From positions 1,550,001 through 1,614,000 of the forward strand of contig NZ_JQLI01000001.1 in assembly GCF_000744095.1 (NCBI RefSeq): DNA of 64,000 bases, in the 5' to 3' direction. Position 1 is the stretch's first letter, and each line of letters starts with the position of its first letter. The position numbers and the translations under genes are program-made. Shown here one piece after another: positions 53,968 through 63,388 of this stretch. This stretch comes from Cupriavidus necator A5-1. Lineage in GTDB: Bacteria; Pseudomonadota; Gammaproteobacteria; Burkholderiales; Burkholderiaceae. The notes beneath the pieces are model-generated. The model saw nothing but the letters and a program-made list of their open reading frames with translations. It did no database searches and was not told the DNA's origin.

Positions 53968-55266
53968 ATGACCGATTCCGCCGCTACCCCCATCCCAGAC
54001 CTGCCGTCCCCTTCGCCGCGCACCGGCGCGCTGAGCCACCTCCGGGTGCTCGATCTCTCGCGCGTGCTGGCCGGGCCATGGGCCACACAGAATCTCGCGG
54101 ACATGGGCGCCGACGTGATCAAGATCGAGAAGCCCGGCGAAGGCGACGACACCCACCACTGGGGCCCCCCGTTTCTGCCCGGCCAGGACGGAGCCCCCAC
54201 TGGGCAAGCCAGCTATTTCACCGCGGCCAACCGCAATAAGCGCTCGGTCACCGTGGACATCTCCAAGCCCGAGGGGCAGGAACTGATCCGCGAACTGGCC
54301 CGCCACAGCGACGTGGTGGTGGAAAACTTCAAGACCGGCGGCCTCAAGCGCTACGGGCTAGACTATGACAGCCTGAGCGCGATCAACCCGCGCCTGATCT
54401 ACTGCTCGGTCACCGGCTTCGGCCATACCGGCCCCTACGCGGCCCGCCCCGGCTACGACTTGCTGATCCAGGCCATGAGCGGCCTGATGAGCATCACCGG
54501 CCAGGCCGACGGCGAATTGGGCGGCGGCCCGATGAAGGTGGGCGTGGCCGTGATCGATCTGTTCACCGGCATGTATGCCACCACCGCGATCCTGAGCGCA
54601 CTCGAAGCGCGCCACTTCACCGGACGCGGCCAGCATATCGACATCGCTCTGCTGGATGTGGCCATGGCGGTGCTGGCCAACCAGGGCGCGGGCTTTCTCA
54701 ACGCTGGCGACGTGCCCCAGCGCCAGGGCAATATCCACCCGAGCGTGGTGCCCTATCAGGACTTCCCCACAGCCGATGGCAATATGCTGCTGGCCATCGG
54801 CAACGACGGGCAGTTCGCGCGGTTCTGCGACGCAGCGGGGGTGAATTGGGCTGGCGACGAGCACTATGCCACCAACACCGGCCGCGTCAACCACCGCAAG
54901 GTGCTGATCGCGATGATGACCGAGCTCACGCGCACCCGGACCACTGCGGAATGGGTCACGCTACTCGAAGCCAATTCCGTGCCTTGCGGTCCGATCAACA
55001 ATATCGCCCAAGCGTACGCCGATCCGCATGTGCAGTCGCGCGGCCTGCGCATTGCGCAATCGCGCTATCCGGGCGTGCAGCCGCCCGCCGGAGAAAGCGT
55101 CAACCAGGTAGTCACCGCGGCAAGCCCGCTGCGCCTGTCGGAGACGCCTCCCACGCTGCGCTATGCGCCTCCGGCGCTGGGCCAGCACACCGACGAGGTG
55201 CTGCGCGACTACCTGAAGCTCGACCCGCAGCAACTGGAAGCGCTGCGCGCCAAGGGCGTGGTGTAA
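53968..55266 (+). CDS. CaiB/BaiF-family CoA transferase
   Basis: This 432-residue class III CoA transferase has LSRVLAGPWATQNLADMGAD at the N terminus, the catalytic Asp in ARPGYDLLIQAMSGLM (near residue 168), and the SVPCGPINNI region late in the protein. The start at 53968 is favoured on family N terminus; a GTG at 53932 is possible. It moves CoA between an acyl-CoA donor and a free acid. Together with the acetyl-CoA hydrolase-type transferase and the AMP ligase, it gives three separate activation enzymes in one run. Confidence 0.9.
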   Translation: MTDSAATPIPDLPSPSPRTGALSHLRVLDLSRVLAGPWATQNLADMGADVIKIEKPGEGDDTHHWGPPFLPGQDGAPTGQASYFTAANRNKRSVTVDISKPEGQELIRELARHSDVVVENFKTGGLKRYGLDYDSLSAINPRLIYCSVTGFGHTGPYAARPGYDLLIQAMSGLMSITGQADGELGGGPMKVGVAVIDLFTGMYATTAILSALEARHFTGRGQHIDIALLDVAMAVLANQGAGFLNAGDVPQRQGNIHPSVVPYQDFPTADGNMLLAIGNDGQFARFCDAAGVNWAGDEHYATNTGRVNHRKVLIAMMTELTRTRTTAEWVTLLEANSVPCGPINNIAQAYADPHVQSRGLRIAQSRYPGVQPPAGESVNQVVTAASPLRLSETPPTLRYAPPALGQHTDEVLRDYLKLDPQQLEALRAKGVV

Positions 55267-55295
55267 GGCGCCACGCCGCCTCGGGGGCCCCAGCC

Positions 55296-55928
55296 ATGCG
55301 CGTCCAACTGCAAGCCGCCTCGCACGTCCAGCTGTCATGCCTGCTGCCGGCCTTCCCGCTGGTGATCGCGGCGACTCGCGGCAAGACCCTGGTGCGGCGG
55401 CGGGGATTCGAGCGTTTGGTCGTTCCCGGACAGCCAGTAGTAGTACCGCCGTTCGAGGCGGTCGACCTGCACCTGGACGGCGGCGCGGTGCAGCCGGCCT
55501 GTTGCAGCCTGGAAATCCAGCTGCGGCCCGCGGGTGCGCCGAGCGTGTCTCTGCATCACCGACTCTCACAGCGTGTCTTTGTGCAGCCGCAGCACACTTG
55601 GAGCGCGGCCTCTATCGCCGACTTGCTGTGCGCTTCGCCCACACAGGTGCGCCGCACGCTGTTTTCGGAAGGCGCGGCCCTGACGGAGCTATGCCGCACC
55701 CAGCGGCTGATGCGGGCGCTGTTCGAGGTCATGCACGACGGTGTCGGCGCTGAAGAACTGAAGCGCCGCATCGGCTGGCCACCGCGCAGCGACCTGGAGG
55801 CCGCGTTCTACGACTGGGTGGGCCTGTCATTGCACACCTTCAGGCGCCTGGGCTCTGGGCGGACGGCCGTTCACAGCGCACGCACCGAGACGTTCGTGCC
55901 GCAGTGGCCTGAGCAGCAGCTGGCCTGA
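55296..55928 (+). CDS. AraC-like helix-turn-helix regulator
   Basis: This 210-residue protein starts at the ATG at 55296. The N-terminal half resembles a small cupin-like sensor with basic patches (TRGKTLVRRRGFERLVVPGQ). The C-terminal half has the two helix-turn-helices of AraC proteins: WSAASIADLLCASPTQVRRT and GAEELKRRIGWPPRSDLEAA, with FYDWVGLSLHTFRR at the end. It is shorter than a typical AraC regulator (about 280-300). It is probably the local activator of the CoA run in which it lies. Confidence 0.75.
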   Translation: MRVQLQAASHVQLSCLLPAFPLVIAATRGKTLVRRRGFERLVVPGQPVVVPPFEAVDLHLDGGAVQPACCSLEIQLRPAGAPSVSLHHRLSQRVFVQPQHTWSAASIADLLCASPTQVRRTLFSEGAALTELCRTQRLMRALFEVMHDGVGAEELKRRIGWPPRSDLEAAFYDWVGLSLHTFRRLGSGRTAVHSARTETFVPQWPEQQLA

Positions 55929-56070
55929 TACTGGCACACCCGCCGGCGCTTTCGGCCATCAAGAAAACAGCCTTTGCCGATAAGCAATTGCAGCGCACCA
56001 AAGGTACACATACACTGGCGTCGTTCGGCTTCCCGAACGGCTTTCTACCCCGCACAAGGATTTCCGCGAG

Positions 56071-57603
56071 ATGCCCCCGGACCGAGACACCACCAAACGG
56101 ATCAGCGACATCCCACGCCACTGGGCCGCCCAGACCCCCAACCATGTGGCCGTCTTCGAGGATGGCCGCACGGTTACCTTCGCACAGTTGTGGGCAGGGA
56201 TCGAGGACGCGCAACGCTATCTTGAAGCGCAAGGCGTGGGCACCGGCGACCGGGTGCTGGTCGCGGCCGAGAACTGCCTGGCCGTGATCACGCTGGTGTT
56301 CGCCTTGTCGGAGCTGGGCGCGTGGCCGGTGGTGGTCAACGCTCGCGTATCGGAACGCGAGATCGAGGAGATTCGGGCGCATTGCCGGCCGCGCCTGATG
56401 CTGTTTACCCATGCCGCCTCCCCGGACGCACTGCGGCACGGCGTGCGCTACCGGGCGCGGGAGATTGCACCCGCCGGCCTTGGCCCGCTGATGGCCAGCG
56501 CCGTCGACGCGGCCAGCGAGCGCGAGCCGGAAGCGCTGGCGCGCGAGGTTGCCGCGCTGATCTACACCTCGGGCACCACCGGTCAGCCCAAAGGAGCGAT
56601 GGTCACGCACCGGGGCCTGTTGCACTTTGCCCGCGTCACGGTGGAATCCCGCCGCATGCTAGCCGACGACTGCGCCTATGCGGTCATGCCGATGTCGCAC
56701 GTGTTCGGACTAGGCACGCTGCTGGTCTCGACGTTCCAGGCCGGTGCCAGCCTGTACCTGAGCGCGCGTTTCAATGCGGCCGACGTCACCGCGGCGATCC
56801 GCCAAGGTGCGATCACGCTGCTGCAGGGCGTGCCGACGATGTTTAACCGCATCGTCGCGCACGTACGCGCGAGCGGCTTGCCGCTAGCGCCGTCGCCAAG
56901 GCTGCGCTATCTGTACACCGGTGGCGGACCGCTCGATCCGACGCTCAAGCAGGAAGTCGAGGCCATGTTCGGCCAGCCGCTGCACCATGGCTACGGCATG
57001 ACCGAGTATGCCGGCTCGCTGTTCGTCACGCGCATGGACCGGCCGCGCAGCGATTGCTCGGCGGGAGAGATCGTCGAAGGCGCCGAGCTGAAGGTGGTCG
57101 GCCCGGACGGCAAGCCGGTGCCGCAGGGCGAGCCCGGCGAGCTGTGGATCAGAGGCCCGGGCGTGATGCGCGGTTACTACCGCGCACCGGAACTGACCGC
57201 CGAGGCGCTGCGCCCCGACGGCTGGCTCAACACTGGCGATCTTGGCCGGCTGGGTCCCGACGGCGCCCTGTTTATCGTCGGCCGCACCAAGGACCTAATC
57301 ATCCGTTCTGGCTTCAACGTCTATCCGATCGAGATCGAATCGGTCATCAACACGCATCCGTCCGTGCGCCTGTCCGCCGTGGTCGGCCAGCCCACCGCAG
57401 ACGGCAACGAGGAAGTGATCGCCTTCGTCGAAATCAAGGATGGAGAGAAATGTGATGCAGCGGCGCTGCACGAATACCTGATCGATCGCCTGTCGCCATA
57501 CAAGCGGCCGGAGAAGATTATCCGCGTGGCCACAATCCCGACCACGGCCAGCGGCAAGCTGCTCAAGCACCAGCTCAAGCAGATGGTCGCGGAACAGAAG
57601 TAG
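56071..57603 (+). CDS. AMP-dependent acyl-CoA synthetase
   Basis: This 510-residue ANL-superfamily ligase shows the P-loop-like YTSGTTGQPKGAM, the A5 motif HGYGMTEYAG, GWLNTGDLGRLGPDGAL, the hinge KDLIIRSGFNVYPIEIES and the C-terminal catalytic Lys in TTASGKLLKHQL. It activates a carboxylate via an acyl-AMP to the CoA thioester. It ends the plus-strand CoA run, 142 bp after the regulator. Substrate cannot be read from sequence. Confidence 0.92.
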   Translation: MPPDRDTTKRISDIPRHWAAQTPNHVAVFEDGRTVTFAQLWAGIEDAQRYLEAQGVGTGDRVLVAAENCLAVITLVFALSELGAWPVVVNARVSEREIEEIRAHCRPRLMLFTHAASPDALRHGVRYRAREIAPAGLGPLMASAVDAASEREPEALAREVAALIYTSGTTGQPKGAMVTHRGLLHFARVTVESRRMLADDCAYAVMPMSHVFGLGTLLVSTFQAGASLYLSARFNAADVTAAIRQGAITLLQGVPTMFNRIVAHVRASGLPLAPSPRLRYLYTGGGPLDPTLKQEVEAMFGQPLHHGYGMTEYAGSLFVTRMDRPRSDCSAGEIVEGAELKVVGPDGKPVPQGEPGELWIRGPGVMRGYYRAPELTAEALRPDGWLNTGDLGRLGPDGALFIVGRTKDLIIRSGFNVYPIEIESVINTHPSVRLSAVVGQPTADGNEEVIAFVEIKDGEKCDAAALHEYLIDRLSPYKRPEKIIRVATIPTTASGKLLKHQLKQMVAEQK

Positions 57604-57625
57604 CGGCTGCGGTTTGGGGGCGCCG

Positions 57626-58015
57626 TCAGTCCTGGCGTCCGAGGCCGTCCTCGACCAACAGGTCGACCTTGCGCGCAAACAGTGGCAAGGCGCCGAGGTC
57701 CGCGACGCATATCTGCAGCTTGCGCTCGGCCCACTCATCATTGAGCTGGATGATCCGCAGTGCCATCGTTCCGCGTGGCGGGCGGCGGTGCTCTCCGGCA
57801 GAACGCCGATGCCGACATTCGCCTCGATCATCCGGCAGGCGGTCTCGAAGTTGCTGACGTGGACGCGCCAGCGCAGTTCGCGCTTAAAATCTTGTCTACC
57901 GTAAGCAAGGTATTGGGTACACGGGCACGGCATCTCCCGGTTGGAGGCATTCATCATTTCCGCAATTGCGTCGTGCGGTCGCGGAGCGTGCATGGCCTGA
58001 CACGAAGTCATCGGC
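57626..58015 (-). pseudogene. LysR-family regulator, effector-domain remnant
   Basis: The C-terminal half of a LysR protein is readable on the minus strand across at least two frameshifts. It reads DFVSGHARSA; then AIAEMMNASNREM; then VHVSNFETACRMIEANVGIG and VLPESTAARHA; then, in another frame, GTMALRIIQLNDEWAERKLQ, ICVADLGALPLFARKVDLLV, ending at the TGA at 57626-57628. The DNA-binding N terminus is lost. It faces the ligase gene convergently. Confidence 0.7.
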
Positions 58016-58657
58016 GCCGCCGCCATCGCCAGACAATTTTGGCTTCAATATGGTGCGCCATCCTAAGGCAATTCTTCTCAAACTGCGGCGCGGCAAAAGC
58101 GCGACGCAGAAACGGGTACGCTCTTGTTGCCGCTGACAACTGAAGGGGCTTCCACCCGCTCTAGCCCGTCCGCCGACCGGCGGCCATTACGCTGCCGAAT
58201 CGCAGCGGCAACTGCGCAACCTGCTCGGCCACGAGCAGATCGTTATGGCGCCGCCTTTCGCAGCCATAGTGGGCGTTGGGAACCGTTGCCAGGCGCAGGC
58301 TCGCTCGACGAGATGAGCAGGTGGTCTTCACGCTTCTGCAGCCGAATCTGCAGCCCGATAATTATTAAACCTATTTTCGGGATGTTGTACTAGGGCCCGG
58401 ACGGATACTGGAATCGTATAAGTCGTACCGCGCCGCATCAAATGGCAATCGGCGAAACCGTGGTTCTCCGCCCGCGAACACCTGCCGGCCTGGTTCGCGT
58501 TCCGGCAATCGCCGGGTCGCGAATCGGCATTTGAGCGGCGCGGTTGCCGCCTCTACCATCAGTTCCAGTGGTATGGAAAACGCAGCGCACGCCAGCGCGG
58601 ACAAGAGATCAGACAAGCACCACTCCCGGAGTGGTGCACTGAAAGGGCAACACATTC
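58016..58657. other. Intergenic stretch upstream of the first IclR gene
   Basis: The stretch is lower in coding signal than its surroundings and contains no frame I recognise. It should hold the IclR gene promoter and the lost N terminus of the LysR remnant; neither could be identified. Confidence 0.35.
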
Positions 58658-59437
58658 ATGACACGTTCCGCACAGATCACGATGACCTTGGAACGGGGCC
58701 TTCATGTGCTTCGTGCCTTCCGTGCCGAGCGTACGCCGCTCACAAACAGCGAGATCGTCAAGCGCACCGGCCTGCCGAAAGCGACGGTGTCGCGCCTGAC
58801 CACCACCCTGATCGCGCTGGGCTTCCTGCGCCGCGTTGCCGGCAGCACGCAGTTCGAGCTGGCCCCGGCTTCCCTCCACCTCGGGGACACCTACCTGGAA
58901 ACCAATCCGGTCACCGATCGCGTGCATCCCTTCCTGCAGGAACTGGCGGACCAGCTTAATGTGTCGGTCGCCCTTGCCGTGCCCGATCAGCTCGACATGC
59001 TCTATATCGCACATCGAACCAGTTCGCGCATTGCGACCCTACGCCTCGGCGTGGGCTCGCTGCTGCCGATGGGTTGGACGGCGACCGGCCGCGCTTGGCT
59101 TTGGGGCTTGCGCCCCGATGCCCGGCATGAATACCTGGAAACCCTCAAGCGCGCGGACGGCGCGCGCATCGCCGAACTCGAACGCGGCATCGCTGCGGCC
59201 TTCCAGGACCTGCAGACCCTTGGGGTCTGCACTTCCCTGGGCAAGTATCAGCGCAACGCTTACGGGATTGCCCTGCCTGTCACGGTGGGACGTTCGGCCA
59301 CACTGATGTCGCTGAGCTGCGGCGCGGTTGAGTTGGAGCCGGACATGGCAGCCATCACAGAACGCCTCGCGCCTGTGCTGAAGGCCGCAGCAGCCGACCT
59401 CGTCGAACTGCTGCGGGATGTTGATACGCGGATCTGA
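58658..59437 (+). CDS. IclR-family transcriptional regulator 1
   Basis: This 259-residue protein has the IclR winged helix at residues 10-70 (TLERGLHVLRAFRAERTPLT, TGLPKATVSRLTTTLIALGF) and a GAF-like effector domain with LDMLYIAHRTSSRIATLRLG and SLGKYQRNAYGIALPV. It ends 40 bp from a convergent second IclR gene. IclR proteins control aromatic and carboxylic acid catabolism genes; its target is unclear, as no divergent operon is adjacent. Confidence 0.92.
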   Translation: MTRSAQITMTLERGLHVLRAFRAERTPLTNSEIVKRTGLPKATVSRLTTTLIALGFLRRVAGSTQFELAPASLHLGDTYLETNPVTDRVHPFLQELADQLNVSVALAVPDQLDMLYIAHRTSSRIATLRLGVGSLLPMGWTATGRAWLWGLRPDARHEYLETLKRADGARIAELERGIAAAFQDLQTLGVCTSLGKYQRNAYGIALPVTVGRSATLMSLSCGAVELEPDMAAITERLAPVLKAAAADLVELLRDVDTRI

Positions 59438-59476
59438 CGCTCAATCCGCGGCGCCTTCCCGGACGCCACTGCGGCA

Positions 59477-60280
59477 TCAGTGACGCGTGCTCAAGCGCTC
59501 CTCCAGGGCATGCGCCGTCGCAGCGAGCCTTGGGCCCAACTCCCGCTCCATCCTGGCGCGATTCATGCCCGCGCTGCGGCCAACGCTGGCCAGCACCACT
59601 GACGGATGTCCCGGCACGCAAACAGGTACCGCAACCGAAGCCAGCTCGCGCCCGCAAGGCGACATGCAGAAGCCGTACTGGTGGAGCTGTGACATGCCCT
59701 CGGCCATCTGCCTGCGCAGGGAGGGCCAGTCACGGCCGCTCTTGCGTTCGACGTTGCTCTGGAGGTAGAAGCGCTCCCGTTCCGGCAATGCGGCGAGCAG
59801 TGCCCAGCCCATCGGGGACGAAGCAATCGGCACGCGGATCCCGGCAGCAAGGTGCGTGTCGAGATAGACGTTCTTGCCAACCTGCGATTCATTGACGATG
59901 ACATCGAGCCGGTCGCGCGCACCCAGGATGACATGGGTATCGCTGGCGTCGGCAAATTTCTGCATCTCGATGCGGGCGGCGCTTTGCACGCCGTCACCCG
60001 AGACCGCCGCGTAGCCCAGGGTCAATGCGGCCGAGGCAAGCCGGTACTTGCGCCGGCCCTCGTCGTAGCGCACATAGCCGAGTGCTGCCAGGGAATGCAG
60101 CATCCGGGACACGGTAGGCGCCGGAATGCCGGTCTCCACGGCAATCTCCTGGTTGCCCATCCACGGATGCTCAGCGCTGAATGCAGCCAGCACGGCCAGG
60201 CCGCGAGCCAGCGGCACCACCCGCACGTCACCCTTGTCGAGATCACGGTTCGATTGCATCACGGCTTGAACGGTTGCCAT
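59477..60280 (-). CDS. IclR-family transcriptional regulator 2
   Basis: This 267-residue protein starts at the ATG at 60280 with a GGAG site six bases upstream; earlier ATGs in the frame (60313, 60292) are less well placed. It has the winged helix (ARGLAVLAAFSAEHPWMGNQ, GIPAPTVSRMLHSLAALGYV) and an effector domain with VGKNVYLDTHLAAGIRVPIA. An 82-bp sequence upstream of it is repeated upstream of the MaoC/CitE operon at the right edge. It is therefore the likely regulator of that operon and of itself (inference). Confidence 0.92.
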   Translation of the reverse strand: MATVQAVMQSNRDLDKGDVRVVPLARGLAVLAAFSAEHPWMGNQEIAVETGIPAPTVSRMLHSLAALGYVRYDEGRRKYRLASAALTLGYAAVSGDGVQSAARIEMQKFADASDTHVILGARDRLDVIVNESQVGKNVYLDTHLAAGIRVPIASSPMGWALLAALPERERFYLQSNVERKSGRDWPSLRRQMAEGMSQLHQYGFCMSPCGRELASVAVPVCVPGHPSVVLASVGRSAGMNRARMERELGPRLAATAHALEERLSTRH

Positions 60281-60336
60281 GGCTGTCTCCATTTTTGCCG
60301 GCCCGGCCTTCATTGGGCCGAGCCGCTATTCCCGTC

Positions 60337-60418
60337 ACGCCTCAACGGTAATCAGCTGGCGGCGATGGGCCAAGTTGTGTTCCGCGACGCGGCGATTCGC
60401 CAATCGCGATCCAGCACC
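60337..60418. repeat. 82-bp direct repeat, copy A (upstream of IclR gene 2)
   Basis: 74 of 82 bases match copy B at 63919-64000 in the same orientation. The repeat contains GCGATT-CGCC-AATCGC, a palindrome with 6-bp arms. Both copies lie just upstream of a minus-strand gene (57 bp before the IclR start, 59 bp before the MaoC start), so the repeat is probably a promoter/operator unit. Confidence 0.85.
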
Positions 60419-60489
60419 CCGCGTGCCGGGCGGCTGGCTTATGATAACGACGTTCTGGTCCTGCGCAATATCGGAAGCGCGAGACATGC

Positions 60490-60524
60490 TCGCCAACCTT
60501 CCCCGAACAGGAAAAGGTTGGCGA
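60490..60524 (-). terminator. Hairpin downstream of the acyl-CoA dehydrogenase 3 operon
   Basis: TCGCCAACCTT (60490-60500) and AAGGTTGGCGA (60514-60524) form an 11-bp perfect stem with a 13-base loop, about 130 bp beyond the operon's last stop. No T-run follows, so it could instead be an operator; it shares TTGGCGA with the nearby 82-bp repeat. Confidence 0.45.
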
Positions 60525-60651
60525 CATGGCCTATCAGTACGCCTTGAGCAGACCCGGCGCGTTGTGGGCGACGAAGTTGCGTACCATTTACGCCAGGCTG
60601 CAATGAGGCCGGCTTTAGGCGATGCGGCCATCAGGGCAGCACTGCCTGTGC

Positions 60652-61818
60652 TCAATAAGACTTCGGCAGCCCGAGCTTGCGCTCGGCGATGTTCGACAGG
60701 ATAAGCTGCGGGGTGACGGGCGCAATGTAGCCGATCCAAGCTTCCCGCATGAATCGTTCCACGTGATACTCCTTCGCGTAGCCGAAGCCGCCATGCGTGA
60801 GGATCGAGGTCTGGCAAGCGTTCATGCAGGCCTCGGATGCCAGCAGCTTGGCCGCGTTTGCCTCCGAGCCGCAGGAGCTCCCTTTGTCGTAGAGATCGGC
60901 AGCGGCGAGCAGCATGTGGTTGGCCGCCTCGAGCTCCGCCCAGTTGCGGGCCAGCGGATGCTGGACACCCTGGTTCTTGCCGATCTGACGACCGAAGACT
61001 ACGCGGTCCTTGGCGTATTGCGTGGCAAGCTTGAGCACCGCGCGGCCGATACCGACCTGCTCGGCGGCGACGAAAACGCGCTCCGCATTCATGCCGTGGA
61101 AGATATACTTCAGGCCCTTGCCTTCCTCACCGATCAGCGAGTCTTTGGAAACCGGCAGATCGTCGATGAACAACTCGTTGGTGTCGACAGCGGCACGGCC
61201 AAGCTTGTCGATCTCCCGAATGTCGACATATTTGCGGTCGAGCTTGGTGTAAAACAGGCTCAACCCTTCGCCGTGCTTCTTGACCTCCTCGACCGGCGTG
61301 GTGCGCGCGAGAATCAGCATGTGGTCGGCGACCTGCGCGGTCGAAATGAAGACCTTCTTGCCCGAGATCAGGTAATTGCCATCGGGCTGCTTCTTCGCCA
61401 CAACCTTGAGCTTGGTGGTATCAAGGCCCGTGTCTGGCTCGGTGACCGCGAAACACGCCTTGTGTTCGCCACGGACAAAGGGCGGCAGCCAGGCCTTCTT
61501 CTGCGCATCCGTGCCGAAATGCACGACCGGCTGCAAGCCGAAGATGTTCATGTGGATAGTGGAAGCTCCCGCCTGCCCGCCGCACTCGGCTACGGTACGC
61601 AGGAAGAGCGCAGCTTCAGTCACGCCCAGGTTCGCGCCGCGGAACTCCTCTGGCATGCAGATTCCGAGCCAACCGCCACTGGCAACGGCCTCGAAGAACT
61701 CGTGCGGAAACTCGTGGCTCTTGTCCTTGTTCCGCCAGTACTCGAGCGGAAAGTCCGCACAGATCTTTTCAGCCGCATCAATAATGGCGAGCTGATCGGC
61801 GCTGAGTTGGTAATCCAT
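60652..61818 (-). CDS. Acyl-CoA dehydrogenase 3 (alternative catalytic Glu type)
   Basis: This 388-residue ACAD has CAGGAG before the ATG. The flavin motif FAVTEPDTGLDTTKL is present. The canonical Y-E-G-T site reads GYIAPVTPQ instead, whereas GMNAERVFVAAEQ carries a Glu at the helix-G position, as in dehydrogenase 1 at 46514-47680. The two share the ending LGLPKSY/LGLPRSF. It is the last gene of the MaoC-CitE-MaoC-ACAD operon, 24 bp after the preceding gene. Confidence 0.92.
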   Translation of the reverse strand: MDYQLSADQLAIIDAAEKICADFPLEYWRNKDKSHEFPHEFFEAVASGGWLGICMPEEFRGANLGVTEAALFLRTVAECGGQAGASTIHMNIFGLQPVVHFGTDAQKKAWLPPFVRGEHKACFAVTEPDTGLDTTKLKVVAKKQPDGNYLISGKKVFISTAQVADHMLILARTTPVEEVKKHGEGLSLFYTKLDRKYVDIREIDKLGRAAVDTNELFIDDLPVSKDSLIGEEGKGLKYIFHGMNAERVFVAAEQVGIGRAVLKLATQYAKDRVVFGRQIGKNQGVQHPLARNWAELEAANHMLLAAADLYDKGSSCGSEANAAKLLASEACMNACQTSILTHGGFGYAKEYHVERFMREAWIGYIAPVTPQLILSNIAERKLGLPKSY

Positions 61819-61842
61819 TGCTTCACTCCTGCAGGTGTCAGA

Positions 61843-62304
61843 TCAGGCCTTGTCGGCAGGGCGCAGCATCATCAGGCCGGTGCGCACGGCAGTGCAGACG
61901 ATTTCGTCGCGTTGGTTCTTGGCAACGTGCTTGAAGGTGACGATGCCAGAGTCCGTGCGGCTCTTGGAGATGCGGGTTTCGATAATCTCAGTCTCGACGC
62001 GGATGGTGTCGCCGTGGAAGGTGGGCTTGGGAAAAGCAATCTCTCCAAAGCCGAGGTTGCCCAGCGTGGTGCCCAGCGTGGTCTCGTACACCGTGATGCC
62101 GGCCACCAGCGCCAGCAGGAACATGCTGTTGACCAGGCGCTGGCCGTAGAACGTATTCTTGCTGTATTCGGCGTCGATGTGCAGCGGTGCACAGTTGTAG
62201 GTCATGGCCGAGAACAGGACGTTGTCGGTCTCGGTTACGGTGCGGCGAATGGCGTGCTCGATCACCATGCCGGGCTTGAATTCTTCGAAGTAAAGGCCTG
62301 CCAT
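61843..62304 (-). CDS. MaoC-family dehydratase, inner copy
   Basis: This 153-residue single hot-dog protein starts at an ATG with AAGGAGA. It shows FEEFKPGMVIEHAIRRTVTE, DNVLFSAMTYNCAPLHIDAE, then GQRLVNSMFLLALVAGITVY; the PLHIDAE region is the hydratase active-site loop. MaoC proteins of this size hydrate enoyl-CoA or mesaconyl-CoA-type substrates. A homologous MaoC gene (63389-63859) opens the same operon, and a CitE-like lyase lies between them. Confidence 0.9.
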   Translation of the reverse strand: MAGLYFEEFKPGMVIEHAIRRTVTETDNVLFSAMTYNCAPLHIDAEYSKNTFYGQRLVNSMFLLALVAGITVYETTLGTTLGNLGFGEIAFPKPTFHGDTIRVETEIIETRISKSRTDSGIVTFKHVAKNQRDEIVCTAVRTGLMMLRPADKA

Positions 62305-62330
62305 TTGTCTATCTCCTTGGGTAGTCGCAA

Positions 62331-63221
62331 TCAGTCGTTGAACGAGTGTGCGAGCTCGATAATTTCGCGCGCAGTCTTCACATGCGCGATGTCGATGTGC
62401 TCGCCGTCATAAATGCACGAGGCACGGCCCTCGGCCTGGGCCTTTTCCAGCGCATCGATCATTCCCTGGTAGAAAGCCACTTCCTCCTCGGTGGGACTGT
62501 AGGTTTTGTTGACGATCTCGACGTTGGAGGGGTGCAGCACCAGCTCGCCGCTCATGCCCAGCTGGCGGTCGTTGGCGGACGAGACCTTGAGCCCTTCTAG
62601 GTCATGCACCTGCTGCCATACACCGCCGATGGGCAGCTTGCCCGCGGCGCGTGCGGCCATGACGATGCGCGACTTCAGGTACAGGGTCTCGCGCCCTTCG
62701 AGCGACCAGACGGTCTTGAGGGCACGGGCCACGTCGGCGTTCTTGGCCGTGGCGCCGACGATGGCGGGCACGCGCTCGTGCTGGGCGATCTCGTAGGCGT
62801 ATTGCAGCGAGCGGGCGGTCTCTAGCAGCGGAATCACCCGGGTGTGGCCCACCGGCACGCCGGCGCGATATTCAGCCTCGGCCAGCATGGACGAGACGGT
62901 ATGAATGTCCTCGGGGCCGCAGGGCTTGGAAATCACAATGCCCTCGACCACCGGATTGACGATGGCCAGGATGTCTTCGTAGTCGTACAGGTGTGCGCTG
63001 CGATTGATGCGCACCCAGATGCGCTGTTTCTGGCCGGCCAGCCAGTCCAGCTTGGACTTGACGATCTCACGCGCCTCGACCTTCTGCGCCGGCGGCACGC
63101 TGTCCTCCAAATCCAGGATCAGCGCATCCGCTTTGGCTGCCACCGATTTCTCGATCCAGCCTGGCTTGTTGCCCGGCACGAACATCATGGATCGCATCGG
63201 TTTCATGGCACTTTTACTCAT
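62331..63221 (-). CDS. CitE/HpcH-type CoA-ester lyase
   Basis: This 296-residue TIM-barrel protein of the HpcH/HpaI aldolase family has RSMMFVPGNKPGWIEK, DALILDLEDSVPPAQK with the Mg2+ ligand region, IWVRINRSA, and VIPLLETARSLQYAYE with the second metal Glu. An AGGAGAC site precedes the ATG. Relatives cleave malyl-, beta-methylmalyl- or citramalyl-CoA to an acyl-CoA plus glyoxylate or pyruvate. Flanking MaoC hydratases could make the hydroxyacyl-CoA, so the operon may break down a branched dicarboxylate such as mesaconate or itaconate (inference). Confidence 0.9.
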   Translation of the reverse strand: MSKSAMKPMRSMMFVPGNKPGWIEKSVAAKADALILDLEDSVPPAQKVEAREIVKSKLDWLAGQKQRIWVRINRSAHLYDYEDILAIVNPVVEGIVISKPCGPEDIHTVSSMLAEAEYRAGVPVGHTRVIPLLETARSLQYAYEIAQHERVPAIVGATAKNADVARALKTVWSLEGRETLYLKSRIVMAARAAGKLPIGGVWQQVHDLEGLKVSSANDRQLGMSGELVLHPSNVEIVNKTYSPTEEEVAFYQGMIDALEKAQAEGRASCIYDGEHIDIAHVKTAREIIELAHSFND

Positions 63222-63349
63222 CCTCGTCTCCTGGTAATGATTACTGCCTTACAACCGTTAGATGAACGGCGAAAAATTTTTTGGGAAATCCCGTGGCCTT
63301 GATGCTAGGTGGGCCAGGTGGTTTTACTCAAGTAGTGACTGGCGAACCA

Positions 63350-63372
63350 CCGATTCGCATTGCGCGAATCGG
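63350..63372. promoter_or_regulatory. Perfect 9-bp inverted repeat between MaoC and CitE genes
   Basis: CCGATTCGC (63350-63358) and GCGAATCGG (63364-63372) flank a 5-base spacer. It lies in the 167-bp gap between the first MaoC stop and the CitE start. The GATTCGC core also occurs in repeat copy A, so it may be an IclR operator for an internal promoter; a terminator is less likely because no T-run follows. Confidence 0.55.
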
Positions 63373-63388
63373 CGATGCACGGACGGCT

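Noticed and set aside
60490..60524. Confident rho-independent terminator
   Set aside because: The stem is good but no T-run follows on the transcribed side, so it is reported only as a tentative terminator.
60622..62412. 596-codon plus-strand frame across the dehydrogenase 3 and MaoC genes
   Set aside because: Antisense shadow spanning two real genes.
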